DNA of 11,044 nt, from assembly GCA_004335835.1 (NCBI GenBank), contig RWJK01001399.1, positions 26,318 through 37,361 on the forward strand. The letters run 5' to 3'. The position numbers and the translations under genes were made by a program. Origin of the DNA: Scenedesmus sp. ARA3. Its lineage: Eukaryota; Chlorophyta; Chlorophyceae; Sphaeropleales; Scenedesmaceae. Each line of letters opens with the position of its first letter. Within the stretch, counting starts at the first letter, position 1. This document shows positions 1 through 7,900 of this stretch, piece after piece. The notes under the pieces were generated by a model. The model was given only the letters and a program-made list of their open reading frames with translations, was not told the origin of the DNA and ran no database searches.

Positions 1-252
1 ACCTTATTGCAGTGCTCCAACTTGGTCCAAACCCACCAGTTGCTCTGATGAGTCCTACAAAACCACTGCGGCTAGCATCGCATACACATAAGTTCTTGCA
101 AGCAACACAAGACAAACCCTGCAAGCCGCGGAGTCCTGCAGGCACCCACCTTGTCGCAGTGCTCCAGCGCTTGCACATAACACTGCAGCTTCAGCGCTGC
201 CGCTGCTGCGTTGGCGTGCAGCGGCATGCTGTGCCCCTGCACCTCCAGGCCT
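1..252 (-). repeat. Copies of TTC12-like exon 2, 3' part with donor, plus shared intron
   Basis: The copy at 150-252 covers LEVQGHSMPLHANAAAAALK to EHCDK with donor GTGGGTGC. Four codon changes are synonymous and two are replacements. A further decayed copy starts at the window edge (3-20, plus-strand GCAGTGCTCC). Intron sequence also repeats: 30-105 resembles 282-358. The unit is therefore about 240 bp and spans exon and intron. Confidence 0.85.
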
Positions 253-390
253 GAATGCTGCTGTTCAGCGCTAGCTTTGTGTGTTCAAACTCACCAGTTG
301 CTGCTATGGGCGCTTCAAAACTGCTGTGGCTGGCATCACAAGCACCGGTTTTCCTGCGCGGAACCTAATCACAGTCCTGTAAGCGCCCAC

Positions 391-592
391 CTTGTCGCAG
401 TGCTCCAGCGCCTGCACATAACATTGCAGTTTCAGCGCTGCTGCTGCTGCGTTGGCGTGCAGCGCCATGCTGTGCCGCTGCACCTCCAGGCCCGCCTGGT
501 AGCAGCGCAGTGCCTCGCTGTACTGCTGCGCCTTGAAGGCTGCGTTGCCTGCCTGCCGCTGGCGCTCCGCGATTTGGCGCTGCTCCACCATC
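391..592 (-). CDS. TTC12-like exon 2: first TPR
   Basis: The 202-nt exon starts cttgcag|GATGGTGGAG and ends GACAAG|GTGGGC. It encodes a canonical TPR helix pair with Gly, Ala, Tyr and Ala at the signature positions (AGNAAFKAQQYSEALRCY). It is the only full copy; partial copies flank it on both sides. Confidence 0.82.
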
Positions 593-1528
593 CTGCAAGC
601 AGATTGTAAGCAGGTTGTAAGCAGCCAAGGGAGATCAGTGTATGTTTCTGCAGGTTGAGAGGGTGGCTGGAGAAGCACAGTGTTTTCGTGTTGCCTGCCT
701 GCCGCTGGCGCTCTGCAATCAGGCGCTGCTCCACCATCCTGCAAGCAGCCAGCCACTGGCTGGCTGGCAGCCAGAGGTTTAAAGAACAGCATGGTGTATT
801 TGAGAATGAGACAGATGCTGAGTGAGCATATATTACGAGGATGCCACCATAGAAGTAGGATCAGAAATGCTGCATCATCAATCCAGGCCAGAGGCACAGA
901 GCAGCTGTGCCAGATGCAAGCAGCAGGCTGGCTGGCTGGCCTGCTGCTAGGGGCGCACCAATCAGCTGTGCAGGTACTCTGCATGCCCCGAGGTGCCAGC
1001 CTCATGATGACTGAGCACCCACCTGGCATGTCTGTCGTTTATGTCCCGCTCCATTGCTCTGAAGGCTGGGTTGTTGGGTGGGATGCTGTTGAACATGTCA
1101 TCCTCCTCATCACTGGGGCACCACAGGTCCCACTTCGCATAGTCCGTAGCATACGCCTGCGTGTTTTGCTGCTGAGAGTACTCGTCGAAGCGCTGGCGAG
1201 CCCGCAGCTTGCGTGCCCGGTTGGTTTTGAGCTCCTCGACCTTTCGCAGCAGCTCAGCCTGCCTGGCTGCCTCCCCTTTGCGCTCTGCGTCATCCTTTTC
1301 TGCAGCCTCGTCTGCTGAATCTGACGATGCTTGTTTTGAGGTTGCTTGCGGGGTGCTTGGAGCTGCAAGGCTTCCTTTCTGCTGTTCTTGCTGTGCTGTT
1401 CGTGCTGCGATCTTCTTGTCCACGTACTCAGGAGAGATTGTGCCTGCCTTGAGCGATTCGATCAGTCTAGATACCTCTGAAACATTGTCGATAAAGTCCT
1501 CCACATCGGAGCAGTGCGGCAGCTGCAT
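391..1528 (-). CDS. TPR protein, TTC12-like, first two coding exons (partial)
   Basis: Exon 1 is 1528-1023 (ATG at 1528-1526; an in-frame TGA at 1567-1565 fixes this as the first in-frame Met). Exon 2 is 592-391. The 236 visible residues begin MQLPHCSDVEDFIDNVSEVS, resembling the N-terminus of TTC12. A charged Gln/Ala/Lys-rich stretch at about 40-120 is probably helical or coiled. An acidic segment WDLWCPSDEEDD follows at 133-144, then the first TPR unit at about 180-236 (AGNAAFKAQQYSEALRCY to ALEHCDK). TTC12 is known in animals as a cytoplasmic factor for axonemal dynein arm assembly; other TPR co-chaperones (SPAG1- or RPAP3-like) remain possible. The rest runs off the left edge. Exon phases fit (AG|G, then phase 0). 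Confidence 0.75.
690..747 (-). repeat. Copy of TTC12-like exon 2, 5' part with acceptor
   Basis: The minus strand reads cttgcag|GATGGTGGAGCAG and MVEQRLIAERQRQAGN, then diverges. It lies upstream of the real exon 2 in intron 1 (593-1022) and offers a decoy acceptor at 739/738. From it the frame stays open through the intron but enters the real exon out of frame. Confidence 0.9.
919..948. repeat. Perfect 10-bp inverted repeat in TTC12-like intron 1
   Basis: AGCAGCAGGC at 919-928 and GCCTGCTGCT at 939-948 are exact reverse complements around a 10-nt loop of TGGC repeats. It could form a hairpin in the pre-mRNA. No function is implied by the sequence. Confidence 0.8.
1023..1528 (-). CDS. TTC12-like exon 1
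   Basis: The 506-nt coding part encodes 168 residues plus two bases of Arg169. The donor is AG|GTGGGT at 1022-1017. Reading on past the donor stays open for about 20 codons, but joining at this donor restores the conserved NDRHARMVEQR stretch into the TPR. A at -3 of the ATG is a favourable start context. Confidence 0.8.
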
Positions 1529-1567
1529 GTTTGACTGAAGAAGGGCGCCAATTGCTGCTAGCTGTCA

Positions 1568-4337
1568 GAGCACGATGTGCGATGCAAAGCAAAAGTCACA
1601 ATTCGCTTCTATGCTGATTCATGTCAAAGTCAAATGTCGCTGATGTCTACATGGCGCCAAACTCAACAGAATAACCACCCTTGTCACAAGAGGTTCACAC
1701 ATGGGGCACACTCTCAAGTTGAGAGTCTCAACATCAGGACTGTTATGTTACAGGCTGCAGTGCGCGTGGCACATGTTGGCATGCCATATCTCCATCCACT
1801 GCCACTGCAGGCAGTTGGTCTGATGTCAGACCAGCTTCAAACATCCTATGCAATCCGGTGGGACACATCATGATCGTGGCAGGGCAGCATTGCTGCTGCA
1901 CCCAGCACTGATAAGCCAACAGCGCTGGATCACAGCCGCAATGAGTCGCTTGCAAACACCACAAACAATGACGTTTCTCACGAACAAATCCTGCACATGT
2001 CATGTTGCAGACAGCCAGCGAGCTGCGGTGCCGTTTCAGCAACCGCCAGCCCATGCGCCGCTCTGGCAGCGGCGGCGGCAAGAGTGGAAACGCAAGTGCA
2101 GCGGAACACCAGGATAACAAGTCCAGATGACTGCTAGCATAACAAACAACACAGAATTTCAGAGCACAAACATGTTGGTACTCAGCTTTTGCTGAGCGTG
2201 CTGCTTGTGCCAGCAACAAGCAGACAACCGGGGTGCCTGCAAGAGCAGCATCAGGCAGTTTGCTGCATACATCTTCCCTGACACATTCGCCAAGCAGTGC
2301 AGTGCAGCAATTAGTGACAAAGTCCGGCTGCCCCTGCTTGCGCGGAGCATGCACACGTGCAGTCTGTAGTATGTACATGCTCCACGATTGTGCCGCGTAG
2401 CTGTGGTGGGTTTGAAACTGCAGCATAGCGTGTGCAGTGTGCAGAGTCACAATCATGCAGTGCGACGTCATGTGCTGTGCTTATATCACATCAGATAAAT
2501 GCCTCCCCACTTACAAGAACTCTGCATGGAAGATGCAGCGCTGTCTTGCAGGAAATGTACAGCGCGCTTGCAGGAAAGGGTGCGAGTGACAAGAGACACA
2601 AACATGCAGTCCAGCAGAGCTATCTGCGTGTCATGGCAAGAACTTTTGCTCACAGTAGGGAATGCTGCTGCTTCATCACAACCCCCGCCACAGCAGCACA
2701 ACAAAGAAACTGCTGCTGGTGCTTCACTGCACTTGAGGTCAGCCAAACAGTCAAACTCAGCAGTAGCGTCTGGATTGTAGAAAACACGGGACAACGTGAT
2801 GAACAGCAGAACATGTGTAGGGTAGCAAATCAAAGGGCAGCAGCCACACCAGGAGCAGAAAGCACGTGGTGACTTTTCAGTTCATTTCTACTCAGACCAG
2901 CACACAACCTCTGCTGGCTTTGCTTCTGATCGCATCAGAGCAGGAGGCAACAGGCAATCCCGCTGTTGCTGCTTTCGCCTGCAGCTCCGCACACCTGTAA
3001 CAGTAAAACAAGCACTCACAACAACGAACAGTTGGCACCACGCACCCGATTGAGTGCTGCCAAGTGCTGCTGATAGACAAAGAGCAAGACCTGTGCCGGA
3101 GCCCCAGTGCAGTGAGGATGCACACGCACCACGCCAAATCAACACACATCAGCTGCTGCACATCACCGCTAAAGGTATGTAAGTTGCTGTCGATTGCTCT
3201 GTGAGGGCATGCTGCAATGCCAGTGCGCGACAAGCAGGCTGACATCCAGAAGCAGCTGCGCCATGCCACGCTGCAGAGCATAGCAGCTGTCTATGCAGTG
3301 CCGCAAACTCCTGAACCCTGCTCTGCTGAACCCCTTTGCACAAACCTCGCAGAGTGTGTTATAACCCAGGGAGAGCTGCCAACCGCCAGTAAGCGCAGGG
3401 CTGTAAACGAACCCTATCCTGAAACCACAAACATGTTGGCAGATAATAAGCAGACATAGTATGTTTTGTGTTGAAATATGGCATACCAGTGGCACACAAA
3501 CCGCAGCGCACATGCCAAGCACGTCCGGGGCGTTGGAGCACAGTTCTTGTTGCATGCTGCCGCCGCAGCCACTGTGACAGCAAAAGCCGCCACACCTATG
3601 CGCACATGCACCAACCACACACGCTTGCTGCACCGCTGTGTCCAATGCTGAGCACAGCACCACGCCGCAGCTGCGTCCAAACACACGCAATTGTTGTGTT
3701 TTGTGTTTTTGTGTGTATTTTTGTTGCCTAAGCGATGAACCAGCACCTTCTGCAACAGCAGAAGCTTCAAAGCAGTACATGGGCATTTGACATTGACAGC
3801 ATGCCCCTGAGCGCAACACACAGTTCTACCAAAGACGGCCCCCAGTTCTTTCCCAGGCGATATGTACGTCTAGCTGACACTGCAACTGCTGTGAATAAGC
3901 CGCTGCAGCTGCCAACCGTGATGTACCATCAGCCTAACAAACAAGCTGGCAGACTGCCAACTGCCAACGACAAGACAAAACGAATCCAACACATACAGCC
4001 AACCAAGCAACCAGACCACAACAACAACTAGGAAGAACTCAACCGCCATGCAGCACGCAGCTGCTCCACAACATACCACCGTGCATCCGCAAAGCAACAC
4101 ACATACAGCAGCACTGCACAGCCGCTGCCGCTGGCTGCCCCTGGCACAGCTCACACGCACTGCCAGCAGCAGCAGCAGCAGCAGCGGCGGCAGCAGCCAA
4201 AGCAGCAGCAGCAGCCAATGCAGCCCCACCCAAGGGCTGCTGCGACACACGCACCCAGCGCCATCTGGGATTCGAGCCATAACAATCTGCTGAGAGTTTG
4301 TTTGCCCATAACATGGACCACCAGACTGCTGCTGTCG
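1568..4337. other. Spacer of about 2.8 kb with no recognisable gene
   Basis: It lies between the PEPCK 3' end and the TTC12-like start. It should hold the PEPCK 3' UTR and the TTC12-like promoter and 5' UTR. Reading frames of up to 242 codons exist on both strands (for example 2471-1743 minus), but they show no family motif and are Cys/Ala-rich, as expected from this base composition. The green-algal poly(A) signal TGTAA occurs on the minus strand at 2515-2511 and 1752-1748; none occurs nearer the PEPCK stop, so the 3' UTR may be about 2 kb or use another signal. A TG-rich stretch lies at 3690-3727. Confidence 0.6.
4162..4218. repeat. CAG/CGG-rich low-complexity tract in the PEPCK 3' flank
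   Basis: Interrupted CAG triplets with GGC insertions, plus a second run AGCAGCAGCAGCAGCC. It accounts for the long alanine and glutamine runs in spurious reading frames here. Confidence 0.9.
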
Positions 4338-4352
4338 CTATCACCAACTCAG

Positions 4353-4559
4353 CATCTCCGTCGTGGAAGTGCTTCTCTATGCAAGCCGACGTAGCAGCGC
4401 AGCCGTTGCACGCGCTGCCGTTTGCCACCTGCTGCTGCTGCTGCTGCTGCTTCAGCGTCTTCATGTCCACTGCTGCTGCTGCTGGCTCTGCTTCCTCTCC
4501 GGGCGGCAGCAGCGGCCCTCCAGACATGATGCGGCTGCACATTGCTTCGCCAACAAAGG
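4353..4559 (-). repeat. PCK1: Copy of the PEPCK tail coding sequence downstream of the stop codon
   Basis: This tandem unit of about 205 bp repeats [20 protein letters not shown] to [14 protein letters not shown]. It has seven Gln instead of five and Thr for Val before LKQ. Where the real exon has TGA, the copy runs on into IEKHFHDGDA, the start of a third and quickly diverging remnant near 4338-4365. About 14 codons differ synonymously from the real tail and one by replacement. Confidence 0.93.
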
Positions 4560-4586
4560 CATCTCCGTCGTGGAAGTGCATGCTGC

Positions 4587-4904
4587 TCAGCAGGCTGATG
4601 TAGCAGCGCAGCCGTTGCACGCGCTGCCGTTTGCCACCTGCTGCTGCTGCTGCTTGAGCACCTTCATGTCCACTGCTGCTGCTGCTGGCTCTGCTTCCTC
4701 CCCTGGGGGCAGCAGTGGCCCGCCGGACATGATGCGGCTGCACATGGCCTCGCCAACAAAGGCATCTCCATCATGGAAGTGCTCAAAGTTTTTGAGGAAC
4801 ATGCGGCCCAGCTTGGCCAGGGTTGCTGAGAACTCGGCCTTGTCTGTCCAGGCTGCTTCTGGGTGCAGCGCAGCAGACGGCACGCCTGTGCACCTGCTGG
4901 GCAC
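4587..4904 (-). CDS. PCK1: PEPCK terminal exon g with Q-rich, Cys-containing tail
   Basis: The 318-nt exon encodes residues 269-373 and the stop TGA at 4589-4587. The acceptor is gcgcag|GTG. The conserved part ([19 protein letters not shown], then [15 protein letters not shown]) matches the usual PEPCK C-terminus up to about SGGPLLP. It is followed by a tail of about 40 residues that I do not know from plant or bacterial enzymes: [20 protein letters not shown], then [14 protein letters not shown], with Cys364, Cys367 and the final Cys373. The tail could be a green-algal extension. Past the stop, a second copy of the tail begins at once. Confidence 0.88.
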   Translation of the reverse strand: MPSRCTGVPSAALHPEAAWTDKAEFSATLAKLGRMFLKNFEHFHDGDAFVGEAMCSRIMSGGPLLPPGEEAEPAAAAVDMKVLKQQQQQVANGSACNGCAATSAC

Positions 4905-7900
4905 CTGCGCAAAGAAAACACAGGCACGGTCACAGCATTTAAGTTATCTTGAAGGGTTTTGATTCAAGGGTTTGCTGTGTGAAAATGCTCAAAGTTTTTG
5001 AGGAACATGCGGCCCAGCTTGGCCAGGGTTGCGGAGAATTCGGGCGTGTCTGCCCAGGCGGCCTCAGGGTGCAGCGCAGCAGGCGGCACACCCGTGCAGC
5101 TGCTGGGCACCTGCAGGCGGGGAGCGCGACACACAGAGCAGGGTTCAGGGTTTGAAACGGCCGGATTCAGGGTTTGGAAGCATGCGGCCCAGCTTGCAGA
5201 GGGTCCCGTGCAGCTGCTGGGCACCTGCAGGTGAGAAGTTTCAAGCAGGTGGCACAGAGGTTGGACAGGTGTTACATTTGTTGTTACTTTGCCGGCCAGG
5301 TTGCTTCTGGGTGCAGCGCAGCAGCACGCACGCCCGTGCAGCTGCCGGGCACCTGCAGAGAGATAAGCACAGTGGGCGGCACATAGAGGTTTTAAGGAGT
5401 TCTGATGGGCGTCTCCATGCATTCTGCATCCTCCAGCTCCCCGCTGTGGATGACATTGATTATGCCCCACATGCACCTTTCACACAGCCATCAAATGAGC
5501 ACACAATGTCGAAAATAACATCGCATAACACAACAATAATGATAACAACAGAAGTGCCACGCACCTTGAGGTGGAAGATGGGCGTCTCTGTGTATTCCGC
5601 GCCCTCCAGCTCTCCGCTGTGAATGGCGTCGATCATGTGTCCCACGCATGCACGGTTTTGCACAGCCACCCAATGGAGCACATCACATCAAGTAACATGT
5701 CATACGACAAAATAACAAAAGTAACACGCACCTTGAGGTGGAAGATGGGCGTCTCCGTGTACTCTGCGGCCTCCAGCTCGCCACTGTGGATGGCGTCAAT
5801 GATGGCGCGCGTGTGTGCGATGCTCATGCGCTGCCCCACGCCGTACTTGCCACCTGTCCAGCCTGCAAGCAGTACAACCACAGGGACACGCAGTGAGTAA
5901 TGAGTAAAGCAGTACAGATGAAGGGGCTTGACAAATACTCATGGGCTGGCCCACGCCGTACTTGCCGCCTGTCCAGCCTGCAAGCAGTACAATTGCAGTA
6001 CATGGCGATCGGCAGCATGTCAGGCAGCAGTACAGATGGAGGGGGTTGTCAAAAGAATCCACATGCGCTGGCCCACGCCATACTTGCCGCCAGTCCAGCC
6101 TGCAGTAGTACGGTGGCAGTAGGATAGCATTATTTTCAATACATGCGCATGCATCCACGCGGCTGTACATGGCAGCTCTTTGTCAGGCAGCAGTCACTGC
6201 TGCACCTTGGCCGCCAACATGCAGGCATACTACAACTGGTCCTCACACGTGACAGCACTAGATCTTCAACCACACACCTGTGTTGACCAGCCACGCATGT
6301 GTGCCCTGCTGCTGCATTTTGTCTGCCAGCATTGCCGCATACTCCAACAGAACCTAAACTTTAAAGCCCTAAAAACCCTTTCAGTTGCGCACCTGTGTTG
6401 ACCAGCCAGGCGTGCGTGCCGTGCTGCTGCATCTTTTCTGCCAGCATTGCTGCGTACTTCATGGGGTGCCACATGACTCAAGAAGGCCTTTGAACCATCA
6501 CAAAAACACTACACCCAACACACACAACCCTACAGTAGAGTGCTGCAAAAAGGAAACACAAAACAACACAGACATTCACTAAGACAAGCATTTTGTGATT
6601 GCGCACCTGTGTTGACCAGCCAGGCGTGCGTGCCGTGCTGCTGCATCTTTTCCGCCAGCATGGCGGCATACTTCATGGGGTGCCACATCAGAAAAGCACC
6701 TCCAAAGCATGCTGAGAACGTTGCCTCTGGCTCCGTGATGCCGTCCTCAGTGCCTGCGTCACACAACATGTTACAAATGTGTTATATGACATTGTTGAAT
6801 TTGTTTGAGGCAGCATTGTGCGTACTTCATGGGGTGCCACATCAGAAAAGCCCCGCCAAAGCATGCTGAGAAGGTCGCCTCGGGCTCCGTGATGCCGTCC
6901 TCAGTGCCTGCATCACATAACATGTTACAGATGTTGCAAGTGAGTGTTTCAAATTTTTGGGATGCCACATGAGGAAGGCCCCCCCAAAGCAGGCTCCGTG
7001 ATGCCGTCCTCGGTGCCTGTGTCATAGAACATGTTACAACTGTTACATGTGAGTGTTCACGTTCTTGGAATGCCACATCAGAAAGGCCCCTCCGAAGCAC
7101 GCCGAGAAGGTCGCACCAGGCTCCGTGATGCCGTCCTCAGTGACTGCGTCATATAACATGTTACGAATGTGTTACATAACTTTGTTGGTTTAATTGAGGC
7201 AGCATGGCGTCGTAATTTACGGGGTGCAACATCGGAAAACTCCCCCAAAGCACATCAAACAAAGGTCGCCTCGGGCTCCGTGATCTCCGTCCTCGCTGCC
7301 TGCAAGGTGTGATGAATAAAAAAATAACACGTTACAGTTGATGTTATGTACTTAAACCAGCATGCTTCATGGGCTGTATATCCACTAATGAAGTGGATGG
7401 CCTGCTCCATTGTCAGGTGCAAAAATGGATCATGAAAAACCGAAACGCCAGCCTTCAAGAACGCACCTGCCACCTTTGCCGTATATCCACAAATGAAGTG
7501 GTACATGGCCTGCTCCACTGTCAGCTTGCTCACTGGTGGCAGCACCCCAAACGCGTCGCAGCACAGCAGGATGATGTTGCGCGGGTGGCACAAGCAGTTC
7601 AAAACATGGAATTAGAAAAAAATAACACTTGGAAAACCTTTAAACGCTAGCCTACAAGAACGCACCTGCCACCTTGGCCGTATATCCTGAGATGAAGTGG
7701 TACATGGCCTGCTCCATTGTCAGCTTGCTGACCGGAGGCAGCACGCCAAAGGCACCGCAGCACAGCAGGATGATGTTGCGCGGGTGGCACAAGCAGTTCA
7801 AAACATGGAATTAGAAATAATTACTTGTTCACATGGAATAAAAAAATTACACTTGGAAAACCTTTAAACGCTAGCCTACAAGAACGCACCTGCCACCTTT

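Noticed and set aside
1743..2471. 242-codon open frame on the minus strand in the spacer
   Set aside because: No family motif, Cys/Ala/Leu-rich composition typical of chance frames here, and an overlapping open frame on the other strand. It also lies within 220 bp of the next gene's start.
3169..3819. 216-codon Cys-rich frame on the minus strand
   Set aside because: No recognisable domain, a second overlapping frame of similar quality, and no splice or start context. Treated as chance or 3' UTR.
4162..4218. Transposon or insertion element behind the repeats
   Set aside because: No terminal inverted repeats, no transposase or reverse transcriptase reading frame, and the repeat content is derived from the host gene itself.
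4039..4743. 234-codon minus-strand frame with PEPCK tail and polyalanine
   Set aside because: It enters the PEPCK exon out of frame and only falls into frame with the tail copy; the rest is translated CAG repeat. Kept as a repeat, not as a gene.
6771..7100. 109-codon frame that looks like a separate PEPCK fragment gene
   Set aside because: It is an exon e 5' copy with read-through intron ending in a stop. It is better explained as a duplicated exon edge inside the PEPCK intron than as an independent gene.
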